Of a stretch of DNA of 64,000 bases, positions 36,774-46,691 are shown in pieces. Position numbers and translations under genes: made by a program. This DNA comes from Alphaproteobacteria bacterium (GTDB taxonomy: Bacteria; Pseudomonadota; Alphaproteobacteria; DSM-16000; Inquilinaceae): contig JANQSN010000053.1 in the NCBI GenBank assembly GCA_028284045.1, positions 35,041-99,040 of the forward strand, written 5' to 3'. The first letter of the stretch is position 1; every line of letters starts with the position of its first letter. The notes under the pieces are model-generated. The model saw only the letters and a program-made list of their open reading frames with translations. It was not told where the DNA came from and did no database searches.

Positions 36774-38219
36774 ATGGGGGACGGCATGACCGATCAATAC
36801 GACGCCATCGTCATCGGCAGCGGGGCCGGGGGCGCCGCCGTGGCCTACGCGATGGTTCAGGCCGGCCGGCGCGTCTTGATGCTGGAGAAGGGTGGGTCGC
36901 TGCCGCGCGACGGGTCGACCATCGACACCAAGGCGGTGTTTCAGCAGGGCGCCTTCAAGAACACCGTGCCCTGGGTCGACGGGCAGAACCGCCGCTTCAT
37001 CCCCGGCGAGTACTACAATGTCGGCGGCAAGACGAAGTGGTATGGCGCGGCCCTCCTGCGCTTCTCGCCGCACGAGTTCGCCGCGGACGAAGCCCACCAA
37101 TGCCTCGCTTGGCCGTTCGGCTACGAGACCCTGGCGCCCTACTACGATCGTGCCGAAGCGCTGCTGCACATCGACCGCTTCGACAACGAGCCGCAGCTTC
37201 AGGCCCTCTTGGACAAGATCAGCGCCGCCGATCCCACCTGGCGGGCGGAACCGCTGCCGCTGGGTCTGCGTCGCGCGATCCTCGATGATCCGGAGGAGGC
37301 GAAGCATTTCGACGGCTACGCCTCGGTCTCCGGCTACAAGTCCGATGCCGAATGGTGCCTGCTGAAGCACATCGAAGAGGCGCCGACCTTCACGCTGCTG
37401 ACCGGCAAACCGGTGTCGGCGCTGCTGCCGGCCGGCGACGATCCGGCGGTCATCGGCGGCGTGCGCTGTGCGGACGGTACAACCTATCGGGCGTGCCAGG
37501 TGGTGTTGGCTGCGGGGGCGATGACCTCGCCGCGAATCCTGGAGGATTATCTCTACGAGACCGGGCTGGCCGCCGGCCTGCCGAGCGCCGGTGTGGTCGG
37601 CAGCAACTTCAAGCTGCACATCAACTCAGCCGTCCTCGGCTTCTCGCCCTTCACCCATCATGACGTGCTGCGCAAGACGGCGATCCTGTTCAACGACGCC
37701 TTCCCGCATTCGACCGTGCAATGCCTGGGCTGGATCGACGGCGACATCCTGGGCGCGCAACTGCCCGCCGCCGTGCCGAAATTCGTGCTACGCGCGGCAG
37801 GGGCGCGGGCCATCGGCTTCTTCGTGACGACGGAGGATGGCTCGCACGCCGACAACCGCATCGTCTCCTGCGCCGGCACCGGCACGCCGGTGATGGACTA
37901 CGACCTGCACCGCATCAAGGCCGCTCACCGCGAGCACCGGCGCGTGGTCGGTGCCTGGATGGGCCGGCTGTTGCGTGCCGGGCTGGTCGGCGTTGACAAG
38001 TATATGGGGCTGGCCGGCACGGCCCATGCGCTGGGCAGCCTGGTTACCGGCCGCGACCCAGCGCAATCGGTGGTGGATGCCGACGGCAAGGTGCACGGGA
38101 TGGCGGGGCTCTATGTCGGCGACGGCAGCGTCCTGCCGCGCTCCAGCCGGGTCAATCCGGCGCTGACCATCTATGCCTGGGGCCTGCGCCTCGGCGACCA
38201 TCTGGCCGCCGCGGCGTGA
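36774..38219 (+). CDS. GMC-family FAD-dependent oxidoreductase
   Basis: A 481-residue flavoprotein with an N-terminal dinucleotide-binding motif ([17 protein letters not shown]), MLEKGG after it, an NVGGKTKWYGAALLRFSPHE segment in place of the GMC signature, and the C-terminal GLYVGDGSVLPRSSRVNPAL with NPALTIYAWGLRLGDHL that carries the catalytic Asn region. Such enzymes oxidise alcohols, aldehydes or sugars; the substrate is not identifiable. AAGGGA lies 8 bp before ATG 36774, with a second in-frame ATG at 36786. A strong terminator follows. Confidence 0.88.
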   Translation: MGDGMTDQYDAIVIGSGAGGAAVAYAMVQAGRRVLMLEKGGSLPRDGSTIDTKAVFQQGAFKNTVPWVDGQNRRFIPGEYYNVGGKTKWYGAALLRFSPHEFAADEAHQCLAWPFGYETLAPYYDRAEALLHIDRFDNEPQLQALLDKISAADPTWRAEPLPLGLRRAILDDPEEAKHFDGYASVSGYKSDAEWCLLKHIEEAPTFTLLTGKPVSALLPAGDDPAVIGGVRCADGTTYRACQVVLAAGAMTSPRILEDYLYETGLAAGLPSAGVVGSNFKLHINSAVLGFSPFTHHDVLRKTAILFNDAFPHSTVQCLGWIDGDILGAQLPAAVPKFVLRAAGARAIGFFVTTEDGSHADNRIVSCAGTGTPVMDYDLHRIKAAHREHRRVVGAWMGRLLRAGLVGVDKYMGLAGTAHALGSLVTGRDPAQSVVDADGKVHGMAGLYVGDGSVLPRSSRVNPALTIYAWGLRLGDHLAAAA

Positions 38220-38224
38220 CGAAA

Positions 38225-38259
38225 CCGCGGGCCGGACGCGATACCCGTCCGGCCCGCGG
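38225..38259. terminator. Bidirectional hairpin terminator
   Basis: A perfect 14-bp stem, CCGCGGGCCGGACG pairing with CGTCCGGCCCGCGG, encloses a 7-nt loop. It lies between the convergent GMC and aldolase genes. Confidence 0.85.
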
Positions 38260-38270
38260 CTCTGCTGCGG

Positions 38271-39365
38271 TCACCCGCGGGCGAGCGAGCGGCCCTTGGC
38301 GTTGAGGTCGACGAACGCCTCGTCCAGGCGGGTCGCCTGGCCCAGCTCCGCGGCGCGCAGCCATTTGCGCGGATCGTAGAACTTCTTGTAGGGCTCGTCG
38401 GTCTGCGGATCGACCTGATACTTGAAGGCCGCCGAATGCTCGTCGACATACTTGCCGACCGGCTCTGAGAAGGCGAACTGGGTGTCGGTGTCGATGTTGA
38501 ACTTGAAAACCCCGTAGTCCAGCGTCTCGGTGATCTGCCCCTTGTCGGAGCCGGATCCGCCGTGGAACACCAGGTTCAGCGGGTTGGGGCCGTCGCCATG
38601 CCGCTCCGCCACCAGGGCCTGGGAGTTCTTCAGGATCTCCGGCCGCAGCTTCACGTTGCCCGGCTTGTAGACGCCGTGGACATTGCCGAAGGAGGCGGCG
38701 ACGGAGAAGAAGCCGATATCGCGCAACTGCTCGAACGCCTGCAGCACGTCTTCGGGCTGAGTGTAGAGCTTGGAGTTGTCGGCGCTGTCGTCGTACTCGC
38801 CGCCGATCCCGTCCTCTTCGCCGCCGGTGACGCCGAGCTCGATCTCGATCGCCATGCCGATCGCCTGCATGCGCTTCAACAGGCGCTCGCACTCCGCCAG
38901 GTTCTCCTCGATCGGCTCTTCCGACAGGTCGAGCATGTGCGAGCTGAACAGCGGCTTGCCGGTCTCCCGATAGAAGGCCTCGCCATGGTCCATCAGCCCC
39001 TCGACCCAGGGGATCAGCTTCTTGTTGGCGTGGTCGGTGTGCAGCACGACGCAGACGCCGTAATGCTCCGCCATCGTATGGACATGGCGGGCGGCCGACA
39101 CGCCACCCAGCACCTTGGCCAGCGCGCCGTCGGGGAAGCCTTGCCCCGCATAGAACTGCGCGCCGCCGTTGGAGAGCTGCAGGATGACGTCGGCGCCGTT
39201 GCGCGCCGCTGCCTCCAGCGTCGCGTTGATGGTGCTGGTATTGGTCACGTTGACCGCGGGCAGGGCGTAGCGGCCGGCCTTGCAGGCGTGCACCAGGGTC
39301 TCGTAGTCCTTGCCGGTGACCACCCCCGGCTTCAACGAGGCAGTCAGGGTCGTGTCCGGAGCCAT
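38271..39365 (-). CDS. fbaA: Fructose-bisphosphate aldolase, class II (FbaA type)
   Basis: A 364-residue zinc aldolase that cleaves fructose-1,6-bisphosphate in glycolysis or forms it in gluconeogenesis. The start at ATG 39365 is preferred since AAGGA lies 7 bp before; ATG 39380 is possible. Zinc-binding and catalytic segments are [12 protein letters not shown], the Glu-rich [25 protein letters not shown] and [11 protein letters not shown]. The length and motifs match the E. coli FbaA subgroup rather than the shorter Rhodobacter-type class II enzymes. It stands alone between terminator and infA. Confidence 0.95.
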   Translation of the reverse strand: MAPDTTLTASLKPGVVTGKDYETLVHACKAGRYALPAVNVTNTSTINATLEAAARNGADVILQLSNGGAQFYAGQGFPDGALAKVLGGVSAARHVHTMAEHYGVCVVLHTDHANKKLIPWVEGLMDHGEAFYRETGKPLFSSHMLDLSEEPIEENLAECERLLKRMQAIGMAIEIELGVTGGEEDGIGGEYDDSADNSKLYTQPEDVLQAFEQLRDIGFFSVAASFGNVHGVYKPGNVKLRPEILKNSQALVAERHGDGPNPLNLVFHGGSGSDKGQITETLDYGVFKFNIDTDTQFAFSEPVGKYVDEHSAAFKYQVDPQTDEPYKKFYDPRKWLRAAELGQATRLDEAFVDLNAKGRSLARG

Positions 39366-39550
39366 CGGGCCATCCTTCATCGATTGCGGGATCGGGCGCG
39401 CGGGCGCGCAGTCTACGACATCGCGTCGTCGATCGCACGCCTGACACGGGTCTGTCCCTCGGCCTTGCCAACCTGGCGCGTTTCGGAAATGATCCCGGCC
39501 GTTCGAGACGGCCGGCCGTGCCGTTTACCACGAAAAGGATGCCGCCGCGC

Positions 39551-39769
39551 ATGGCGAAGGAAGATCTTCTGGTTCTGGGCGGGACGATCATCGAGAAGCT
39601 GCCCAACGCAATGTTTCGCGTAAAACTTGAAAACGATCACGAGATTATCGCCCACACCGCCGGCAAGATGCGCAAGCACCGCATCCGGGTGATGGCCGGC
39701 GACAAGGTGGACGTGGAGATGACGCCCTACGACCTGACCAAGGGCCGGGTGATCTTCCGCCACAAATAG
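39551..39769 (+). CDS. infA: Translation initiation factor IF-1
   Basis: A 72-residue S1-fold protein, [17 protein letters not shown] with [19 protein letters not shown] and [13 protein letters not shown], matching IF-1 over its full length. IF-1 sits in the ribosomal A site and helps assemble the initiation complex. The start is ATG 39551; an upstream in-frame ATG at 39518 would add 11 residues that no IF-1 has. It is convergent with pap. Confidence 0.97.
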   Translation: MAKEDLLVLGGTIIEKLPNAMFRVKLENDHEIIAHTAGKMRKHRIRVMAGDKVDVEMTPYDLTKGRVIFRHK

Positions 39770-39788
39770 GCACGTCGCCGCACCGGCC

Positions 39789-41318
39789 CTATTTACGCTT
39801 CCCGTCGAGCGCCGTTTCCAACCGCTCCGAAATCGTCCGGAACGCCTTGATTCGGGCGTGGCGCTTGCAGTTCGCCTCCAACAACGTCCAGGGCGCGATA
39901 TGCGTGCTGGTCTGGGCGATCATGTCGTCGATCGCCGCCTCGTAGTCCGCCCAACGGTCGCGGTTGCGCCAGTCCTCCTCGGTCAGCTTCCAGCGCTTGT
40001 AGGCCACCTGCTCGCGCTGGCGGAACCGCTGAAGCTGCTCGTCCGGCGAGATGTGCAGCCAGAACTTGGCGACGATGGTGCCGTGCTCGATGAGCTGGCG
40101 CTCGAAGTCGTTGATCTCCGAGTACGCCCGCCGCCAGTCGCTTTCTTCGCACAGCGTCTCCACCCGCTCCACCAGCACCCGGCCGTACCAGGACCGGTCG
40201 AACACCGTCACCCGGCCGGCCCGCGACAAGTGCCGCCAGAAGCGCCACAGGTAGTGGTGTGCCCGTTCCTCGTCCGTCGGGGCGGCGATCGGGATCACGG
40301 CGAAGTCGCGGGCGTCGATGGCGGGGGCGAGGCGCCGGATGGTGCCGCCCTTGCCGGCGGCGTCCCAGCCTTCGAAGACCAGCACGATCGATCGGCCCGC
40401 GGCCTTGGCGCGGCGGTAGAGACCGTTGAGCCGCGCGCGCTCCGCCTGCAGGGCCTGTTCGTAGGGCTTTCGGGCCAGCGTGGCGGACAGGTCCAGCGTC
40501 GTCAGCACGTTGGGCTGCTTGGGCAGCGCGACCGGCGTCTCCGCCCCGGCGCCGGCCGCCACCGCCTTGGACGGCTTCGACGGTCTCGCCTCCGCCCGGT
40601 TCTCGGTGCGGTCGGCGATGTGGCGGGCCAGCCGGTCGCGCAGCGTGGTCAGCACGGTCAGCGAGCGGTAGTTGCTGTCCGCGCCCTCGACGATCACCCA
40701 GGGCGCATGGCCCTGGCTGGTGCGCATGATCGTCTTCTCGGCGATGACGATGAACCGGTCGTAGTGCTTCCAGTTGCGCCAGTCTTCCTTGGTGACCCGC
40801 CAGCTCTCGTGCGGGTCGCGTTCGAGCTGCTTCAGCCGCTTCTTCTGGGCCGGCTGGGACAAGTGCATCCAGAACTTGACGATCAGCGCGCCGGCGTCGG
40901 CGAGCTGGCCTTCGAAGGCGTTGATGCGGGCGTACATGCGCTCCAGCGCGGCCTCGTCCAGCTCGCCATAGACGCCGCCCAGCACGGGGCGCGAGTACCA
41001 GGAGCTTAAGAACAGGCCGGTGCGCCCGGCCGGCGGCAAGTCACGCCAATAGCGCCAGAAGTCGGGCCGTTCGCGTTCCTCGTCCGACGGCGGGCCATAG
41101 GCGCGGGTGACCAGCCAGCGCGGGTCCATCCACTCGCTCAGCAGGTTGACGCTCTCGCTCTTGCCGGCGCCGTTCACGCCGGCGAAGACGACGATCACCG
41201 GGAAGGGACAGCCGCGCAGCGCCTGCTGCAGCTCCACCAGCTCGATGCGCAGCGGTGCGGCGGCTTCGCGGAAGGTTTGCTTGTCGATCTTGCGTCCGAC
41301 TTCGGCGGTCCGGAACAT
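39789..41318 (-). CDS. pap: Polyphosphate:AMP phosphotransferase (two-domain PPK2)
   Basis: A 509-residue tandem PPK2 protein. The first domain (about residues 20-230) has Walker A FAGVNGAGKSES but a changed lid (LSSWYSRPV). The second (about 265-490) has GWDAAGKGGTIRRLA and the intact FDRSWYGRVLVERV and KFWLHISPDEQ motifs, so it is the catalytic half. These enzymes phosphorylate AMP to ADP with polyphosphate. A proline/alanine-rich linker joins the halves. It is convergent with infA and runs alone. Confidence 0.92.
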   Translation of the reverse strand: MFRTAEVGRKIDKQTFREAAAPLRIELVELQQALRGCPFPVIVVFAGVNGAGKSESVNLLSEWMDPRWLVTRAYGPPSDEERERPDFWRYWRDLPPAGRTGLFLSSWYSRPVLGGVYGELDEAALERMYARINAFEGQLADAGALIVKFWMHLSQPAQKKRLKQLERDPHESWRVTKEDWRNWKHYDRFIVIAEKTIMRTSQGHAPWVIVEGADSNYRSLTVLTTLRDRLARHIADRTENRAEARPSKPSKAVAAGAGAETPVALPKQPNVLTTLDLSATLARKPYEQALQAERARLNGLYRRAKAAGRSIVLVFEGWDAAGKGGTIRRLAPAIDARDFAVIPIAAPTDEERAHHYLWRFWRHLSRAGRVTVFDRSWYGRVLVERVETLCEESDWRRAYSEINDFERQLIEHGTIVAKFWLHISPDEQLQRFRQREQVAYKRWKLTEEDWRNRDRWADYEAAIDDMIAQTSTHIAPWTLLEANCKRHARIKAFRTISERLETALDGKRK

Positions 41319-41367
41319 TCGATGGGCAGCCCGGCGCGGGAGGTGGGCCGAGCGGTCGTGGGACCGC

Positions 41368-41829
41368 TCAGCCGTCGAGCATGATCTCGATGTGCGCCTT
41401 CAAGGAGTTGGCGATGAAGCAGGCCCGGTGGGCGCGATGGTGCAACGCCCGTTCCGCCTCCCGGTCCGGTGCCGGGGCACCGTAATGCGCCTGCGGTTTC
41501 AAGGTGATCTCGGTCAAAGCCATGCGGCCTTCATCGTTGCGCGCCATGACGCCGACGGCGTCGTCCCGATAAGTTTCGATACGATAGCCGGCCTTCTGCG
41601 CGAAGTAGAGGAAGAATAGCATGTGGCAGCTTGCGGCCGCCGCGACGACGGCTTCTTCCGGGTCGACGGCGGACTCTACCGAGTACGGCGGCGGCATGCT
41701 GTGCGGGGCCGACGATGCTGCGATCTGGGCGCCGCCGTCGAAGCTCCAGACATGGCCGGTCGGGTAGTAGCCGTCGGACGTTGCGTCGCCGCTGGTCTGC
41801 CACCGCACGGTGGCCTTGAACTGCGCCAT
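41368..41829 (-). CDS. OsmC-family peroxidase-like protein
   Basis: A 153-residue OsmC/Ohr-fold protein starting at ATG 41829 (MAQFKATVRW). The two redox cysteines are in AAAASCHMLFFLYFAQKAGY and in HRACFIANSLKA. The family reduces organic hydroperoxides or related thiol substrates; whether this is OsmC, Ohr or a YhfA-like variant cannot be settled. A close DNA gap separates it from the divergent ornithine cyclodeaminase-family gene, so their promoters are shared in position. Confidence 0.9.
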   Translation of the reverse strand: MAQFKATVRWQTSGDATSDGYYPTGHVWSFDGGAQIAASSAPHSMPPPYSVESAVDPEEAVVAAAASCHMLFFLYFAQKAGYRIETYRDDAVGVMARNDEGRMALTEITLKPQAHYGAPAPDREAERALHHRAHRACFIANSLKAHIEIMLDG

Positions 41830-41957
41830 GGTCGATCCTCCGATGGCTGGCGGCGTTGCATCCAAGCGCGCAGTCTGGCGCGATGTCGCGATCGGCGAAA
41901 CCGATCTTCGGGGGGCGCCTGCCGACGCGGCGCGGACGGGGAAGGGGGGAAACCACC

Positions 41958-42929
41958 ATGCAGGTGATCGGGGCGTCTCAAGTGATCGACGCCTTGCCCT
42001 GGCGGCCCTTGATCGAGGGCCTGCGCGCGGCGTTCCGCTCGCCCTGCCGGACGCCGACCCGCCATCACCACACGATCGATTGTCCCGGCGAGCCGGCGCA
42101 GACGCTGCTGGTGATGCCGGCCTGGCAGGAAGGCGCCTTCACCGGGGTCAAGCTGGCGACGGTCGCGCCGGGCAATGCCGCGCGCGGGCTGCCCGCGGTC
42201 GACGCCAGCTACCTCCTCGCCGACGGCCGGACCGGGCGCCATCTGGCGCTGATCGACGGCGGCGAGCTGACCGTGCGGCGCACCGCGGCGGCGTCCGCAC
42301 TGGCGGCGGACTATCTGTCGCGCACCGATGCCCGCCACCTGGTCATGGTCGGCACCGGCCGCTTGGCGCCGAACCTGGTGGCGGCGCATGCGGCGGTCCG
42401 GGCGATCGACCGGGTGACGGTGTGGGGACGCGACCCGGCGAAGGCGGTGGCCCTGGCCAGGCGGCTCGAACGGCCGGGCCTCGATGCCGCGGCCACCGAC
42501 GATCTGCCGGCCGCCGTGGCGGCGGCGGATATCGTGAGCTGCGCCACCTTGTCGTCGGAACCGCTGATCCGGGGCGAGTGGCTGCCGCCGGGCGCGCATC
42601 TCGACCTGGTCGGCGCCTTCACCCCGACGATGCGCGAGGCGGACCATGCGGCCCTGGCCCGTTCGCGGGTCTTCGTCGACACCCGCGACGGCGCGTTGAG
42701 CGAGGCCGGCGAGATCGTGCAGGCGATCGCCGCCGGGGTGCTGCGGGCGGAGGACATCGCCGCCGACCTGATCGAGCTGACGGGTGGGCACAAGGCCGGC
42801 CGCGCTACGCCGGGGGAAATCACGGTCTTCAAGTCCGTCGGCGCGGCGCTGGAGGATCTGGCGGCCGCCATGCTGGTCGTCCAGGCGACCCAAGAAGAAG
42901 GCGCGCGCCAGCCGTTGCCGGATACTTGA
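41958..42929 (+). CDS. Ornithine cyclodeaminase/mu-crystallin family protein
   Basis: A 323-residue NAD(P)-dependent enzyme. The GGGGGGA ribosome binding site precedes ATG 41958. Family segments include GVKLATVAPGNAARGLPAV, ALIDGGELTVRRTAAASALA, the Rossmann motif VMVGTGRLAPNLV with VWGRDPAKA, and the C-terminal VFKSVGAALEDLAAAMLV. Members act as ornithine cyclodeaminase or imine reductases such as pyrroline-2-carboxylate reductase; which reaction applies is undetermined. Confidence 0.9.
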   Translation: MQVIGASQVIDALPWRPLIEGLRAAFRSPCRTPTRHHHTIDCPGEPAQTLLVMPAWQEGAFTGVKLATVAPGNAARGLPAVDASYLLADGRTGRHLALIDGGELTVRRTAAASALAADYLSRTDARHLVMVGTGRLAPNLVAAHAAVRAIDRVTVWGRDPAKAVALARRLERPGLDAAATDDLPAAVAAADIVSCATLSSEPLIRGEWLPPGAHLDLVGAFTPTMREADHAALARSRVFVDTRDGALSEAGEIVQAIAAGVLRAEDIAADLIELTGGHKAGRATPGEITVFKSVGAALEDLAAAMLVVQATQEEGARQPLPDT

Positions 42930-43011
42930 CAGCCGCGGGGCGGCGCGCCCTCATGACGGGTGGAGGCGGTGCCGGCGGCCCCGCCCGAACGCTCACGCGG
43001 GAGTGGTCGTC

Positions 43012-43959
43012 ATGGCCTCGCGGTCGACTTTTCTCTTCGATCGATGCGGTTTGTTCGGTGGATGCGGGACGGCGATGCTGGTGCTTTGCTTGGCCGGCGT
43101 CCCGGCTGAAGCCCAGGACGAGGCGTTGGAGGGCCGCTGGGCGGCGGAAGGCAGCCTGGACGGCTGCGCCAGTCCGGCCTTCGTCATCCAGGGCGACACG
43201 CTGACCCCCGGGGGCAGCGCTCCCTGGGCGATCAGCGAGGACGGCCTGTTGTTGACCGTGACGCCGCCGGAAGACTGCATCGAGTGCGAGCGCGCGCCCT
43301 TCGACATCATGCCGGATGGCTCGCTTCAGCGTTTCGTGGAGGGCGAAGTGGAGCGCTTCGTCAACTGCGATGCCGAACCGCCGGCGGACGTGGCGCTGGA
43401 GACGGCCGCGCTGGGACCGTCGCCCGATCAGGAACCGGCGTCGGAGGCCTGGGCGGTGCGCACCGGCGATGGTGTCGCGGAGGCGTACTTCTCCACCGGG
43501 GAGACGACGCTGGTGGTCGGCTGCCGGCCGGGGCCGACGACGGCCTATGTCCGCTACTATCCACGCCGCGGCTTCCGGTTCGCCGAAGTGGTCACGCCGC
43601 GTGGCCCGGTGAACATTCTGTTCGGCACACGCCATCCCGAGTTCGGGGAGTTCACCAGCACGCACAACTTCGACGGGTCGGTCGACGACCTGCGCGTCTA
43701 CTACGAAGGTGCGTGGTCGGCCGCCGACGCGTTCTTCGTGCGGGAGGAGGGGTTCCGCCTGATCGCCGGCCTGCGCACGGGTGAGGAGGCGTCCGTGCAG
43801 GCTCCCACCGTTTTCGAGGATACGGGCGCACGTGCCTATGTCGACACGTTCCCCCTCGGCGGGTCCGGCCGCGCGATCGGCGAGGCGATGAGGGCCGGGG
43901 GCTGCGGCGGCTTCCTCGCCGCGACCGAACAGGCGATCCGCGCCGGCACCCAACAGTAG
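43012..43959 (+). CDS. Exported hypothetical protein, 315 aa
   Basis: An ATG at 43012 opens a signal peptide (LFGGCGTAMLVLCLAGVPAE, cut near AEA-QDEA). The mature protein begins with a lipocalin-like pattern, LEGRWAAEGSLDGCASPAFV, with paired cysteines (CIECERAPF, VNCDAEP), followed by a beta-rich domain with strands such as TTAYVRYYPRRGF and VNILFGTRH. It is likely periplasmic. Such small stress or glycan-associated proteins are common in this lineage; no specific function is recognised. Confidence 0.65.
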   Translation: MASRSTFLFDRCGLFGGCGTAMLVLCLAGVPAEAQDEALEGRWAAEGSLDGCASPAFVIQGDTLTPGGSAPWAISEDGLLLTVTPPEDCIECERAPFDIMPDGSLQRFVEGEVERFVNCDAEPPADVALETAALGPSPDQEPASEAWAVRTGDGVAEAYFSTGETTLVVGCRPGPTTAYVRYYPRRGFRFAEVVTPRGPVNILFGTRHPEFGEFTSTHNFDGSVDDLRVYYEGAWSAADAFFVREEGFRLIAGLRTGEEASVQAPTVFEDTGARAYVDTFPLGGSGRAIGEAMRAGGCGGFLAATEQAIRAGTQQ

Positions 43960-43979
43960 GTTAGGCGGTTGCGCCGGCT

Positions 43980-44420
43980 TCAGGCGATCTCCGCCGGGTC
44001 GCGCGCCACGGGTGGGATCTCGTCGACGTTCTGGCCCAGCACGTCCCGCACCGACAGGATGCCGACCAGGTTCTGCTTTCCGGCCTCGATCGTCTGGTCC
44101 ACCACCGGCAGATGACGCAGCCTGAGTTCGCGCATGGTGCGAATGGCGGCGTCGATGGGTGTGTCGGGCTCCACGAAGATCGGGCTTCGGGTCATCACCC
44201 GCGCCACCGAGGTACGGTCGATGTCCCGGCCGTCGGCGACGACGCGGGTCACCAGATCGCGTTCCGTCAGCACGCCGGTCAACTGACCGTCCTCGACGAT
44301 CACCACCGCGCTGACATTGTAGGTGCGCATCCGCTTGGCCGCCTCGCTGACCGGCAGGTGGGGCCGCATGGTCACCACCCGGCGGTTCTTCAGCACGTCA
44401 CCTACCCGATGACCGGTCAT
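43980..44420 (-). CDS. CBS-domain pair protein
   Basis: A 146-residue protein (ATG 44420) made of two CBS domains: VGDVLKNRRVVTMRPHLPVS to TERDLVTRVV, then ARVMTRSPIFVEPDTPIDAA to LSVRDVLGQ. CBS pairs bind adenosine nucleotides and act as energy sensors, here as a free-standing module. Conserved TERDLV and SVRDVL motifs mark the ligand cleft. Confidence 0.9.
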   Translation of the reverse strand: MTGHRVGDVLKNRRVVTMRPHLPVSEAAKRMRTYNVSAVVIVEDGQLTGVLTERDLVTRVVADGRDIDRTSVARVMTRSPIFVEPDTPIDAAIRTMRELRLRHLPVVDQTIEAGKQNLVGILSVRDVLGQNVDEIPPVARDPAEIA

Positions 44421-44510
44421 CCGCAGGCCTCGTCTTCGGCTGGAGGGATCGGATCGCATGGAGCGGCAAGAACCGCCCAGCGACCCGCCAATCCTAACGC
44501 TTGCAGGCCG

Positions 44511-45146
44511 TCAGCGCGATGGCGGATCGGCGAGGCCGGCCCCTATGGCGGCGGCGCGGGCGAAGCCCGGGCGTTCGCCGATCCGCGCGACATAGGCATC
44601 CCGCGTCGCGTCGGCCGGCAAGAGATCGAAGGCGCGGCCCCAGCGCAGGGCCTCCGCCCACAGGATGTCGGCGGCCGTGAAGCGATCGCCCAGCAGGAAG
44701 GGACCGGGTGCGAGCTGCTGATCGATCGCCGCCATCATGCCGTCGAAGGTGCCATAGGGCGATCGGCCGTGCGGCTCGGTCGACCGTTCCAGCCCGCGGT
44801 CGATCAGCGCCGGCTCGTAGGCTGCCGCGTAGAACACCATCCAGCGCAGATAGGGACCGCGCAGCGGGTCGCCGATGGGCGGCGCCAGCCCCGCCTGCGG
44901 GTACCGGTCGGCGAGATGGAGGAAGATCGCCACCTGCTCCGTCACCACCGCGTCGCCATCGCGGATGGCCGGCACCTTGCCGAGCGGATTGATGGCGAGA
45001 TAGGCGGGATCGCGGCCCGCGCCGGCCCGCACGTCGACGACCTGCAGGCGGTAGGGCACCGCCAGTTCCTCGATCAGCACCAATGTGGTGTCCGCCCGGG
45101 TCCGCGGTGCGTAGAAGAAGGTCAGGTCGCTCTCGGGCATCGGCAT
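44511..45146 (-). CDS. Glutathione S-transferase family protein
   Basis: A 211-residue protein with a thioredoxin-fold N-terminal domain (DLTFFYAPRTRADTTLVLIE, NPLGKVPAIRDGDAVVTEQV) and a helical C-terminal domain (LGDRFTAADILWAEALRWG, TAADI being the typical N-capping box). The substrate is unknown. The gene lies 18 bp after mltA on the same strand and may share its transcript. Confidence 0.92.
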   Translation of the reverse strand: MPMPESDLTFFYAPRTRADTTLVLIEELAVPYRLQVVDVRAGAGRDPAYLAINPLGKVPAIRDGDAVVTEQVAIFLHLADRYPQAGLAPPIGDPLRGPYLRWMVFYAAAYEPALIDRGLERSTEPHGRSPYGTFDGMMAAIDQQLAPGPFLLGDRFTAADILWAEALRWGRAFDLLPADATRDAYVARIGERPGFARAAAIGAGLADPPSR

Positions 45147-45164
45147 CGCCCCGGCGTCGCCCGG

Positions 45165-46340
45165 TCAGCGGGCGGATACGGTGGTCTGCTCGGCGACCCG
45201 CCGGGCGAGGCTGGAGCGCGGCACCAGCATGTGGAAGCGCCCGCGCGCCTGCATTCCGCCGGCCAGCTCTCCCGCGGCGTCGCCCGCGCCCCAGAACAGA
45301 TCGCCGCGCACCGGTCCGCGGATCGCGCCGCCGACATCCTGGGCGACCACCAGCCGCTGCAGGCGGCCGTCGCCGGTCGGGGCGTTGCGCAGGTCGATCC
45401 ACAGCGGCAGCCCCAGCGGGATGTAGTCGCGGTCGACCGCGATGCTGCGTCCGGCGGTCAGGGGCACGTCCTGAGCCCCGCGCACCTCTCCGTCGCGCAG
45501 TTCGAAGAAAATGAAGGACGGGTTGAGGTTCATCAGGTCCTGCGCCTCATCGGGGTGGCGATCGAGCCAATCCCGGATGAACTGCATGGACATGTTCTCC
45601 CGCGTCGTCTCGCCGCGGTCGATCAGCGCCCGGCCGACGGCGTAGTAGCGGTGGCCATTCTGCCCCGCATAGCCGAGATGCACACGGCTGCCGTCGGTCA
45701 TGCGGGCATAGCCCGACCCTTGGATTTCCAGGAAGAAGGCGTCGACGGCATCGTCCACCCACAGAATCTCCAGCCCACGGCCGGCCAGCGCGCCGTCGGC
45801 GATCTGGGCGCGCGGGGGCAGCCGTCCCGATCGACGGGGCGGCAGGCGGTAGATCGGGGTGTCGTAGGTCTCCGTACGGCGCCAACTGCCCCGCAATTCC
45901 GGCGCGAAGTAGCCGGTGATCAGGCCCTCCCCCGGCACCGCGACCGGCACGAACCAGCGCTCGAAGAACTGGCGGGCGGCGCCGGCATTGTGCGCCGGGA
46001 TGCTGCGCGCCGCCGTGCAGATCTGTCGCCAGTCATCCGACGAGGTGGTGATCTGGCCGAGGCTGGCGCGGACGACCACCGGGCGGTCGACGACGCGGCT
46101 GCAGCTCTGCAGCAAGGCCGGCAGCGCCTCGCCGACGCGATCGTCTGTCCAGCCGGTCAGCGGCCGGAAGTCTGCGGCGACCGAAGGCGCGCGGCTGGTC
46201 GACGGCGCGTTGCCGCCGCAGGCGGCAAGGCAGCCGATTATCGCCGCAGCCCCGGCCAGGCGGATCGCCAACCGTCGGGTGCGCCGGCCCGGTCGGTGGC
46301 CGCTCCGGCGGGGGAAGGCAGAGGAAGACATCGTCGCCAT
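45165..46340 (-). CDS. mltA: Membrane-bound lytic murein transglycosylase A
   Basis: A 391-residue lipoprotein with an N-terminal basic segment, hydrophobic core and a lipobox LAAC-GGN. The start at ATG 46340 (MATMSS) has a GGGAG upstream; ATG 46331 and ATG 46361 are alternatives. MltA-family segments include ITGYFAPELRG, YRLPPR, SMQFIRDWLDRHPDEAQDLM, NPSFIFFELRDGEVRGAQDVPL and the C-terminal 3D domain (IPLGLPLWIDL, VAQDVGGAIRGPVRGDLFWG) with its three aspartates. It cleaves peptidoglycan to 1,6-anhydro ends. Confidence 0.93.
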   Translation of the reverse strand: MATMSSSAFPRRSGHRPGRRTRRLAIRLAGAAAIIGCLAACGGNAPSTSRAPSVAADFRPLTGWTDDRVGEALPALLQSCSRVVDRPVVVRASLGQITTSSDDWRQICTAARSIPAHNAGAARQFFERWFVPVAVPGEGLITGYFAPELRGSWRRTETYDTPIYRLPPRRSGRLPPRAQIADGALAGRGLEILWVDDAVDAFFLEIQGSGYARMTDGSRVHLGYAGQNGHRYYAVGRALIDRGETTRENMSMQFIRDWLDRHPDEAQDLMNLNPSFIFFELRDGEVRGAQDVPLTAGRSIAVDRDYIPLGLPLWIDLRNAPTGDGRLQRLVVAQDVGGAIRGPVRGDLFWGAGDAAGELAGGMQARGRFHMLVPRSSLARRVAEQTTVSAR

Positions 46341-46691
46341 TTCGCTTGATCTCCCGGTCACAGCGCGCGCCGCCCCCAGCTTTCGCCCGACTGTCGCATC
46401 AGATGAGAAGATTCAATTTCCAAACACTGGTCCTGCATAAGTGGAAACTGAAACGAAGCGCAAGAGTAAGTGTCGGACACTTGGTCGTGTCTGATTGATA
46501 ATCGCCGAAAGCCCGCACGGATCCTTGATCTTTGGGGGATGATCTTTGGATCGGGCGAGCCGTCCGCCAGCGTGAGGCCGCCTATCTAGGCCGGCGGCAG
46601 TTAACGGACCGTCAAGCAGATTCGCCTAGTCTCGCGGTGAGCGGCGTCGCCGTCGCCAATCTCGCATCGGTACGGAGGCTGTTCGCGCGCG
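46341..46691. other. Divergent intergenic region between mltA and cheZ
   Basis: About 350 bp with the promoters of mltA and cheZ. No strong promoter, terminator or repeat was recognised by eye. Confidence 0.4.

Noticed and set aside
39760..39795. Terminator-like repeat AAATAGG / CCTATTT between infA and pap
   Set aside because: Only 7 bp of mixed stem with a 17-nt loop; too weak to claim.
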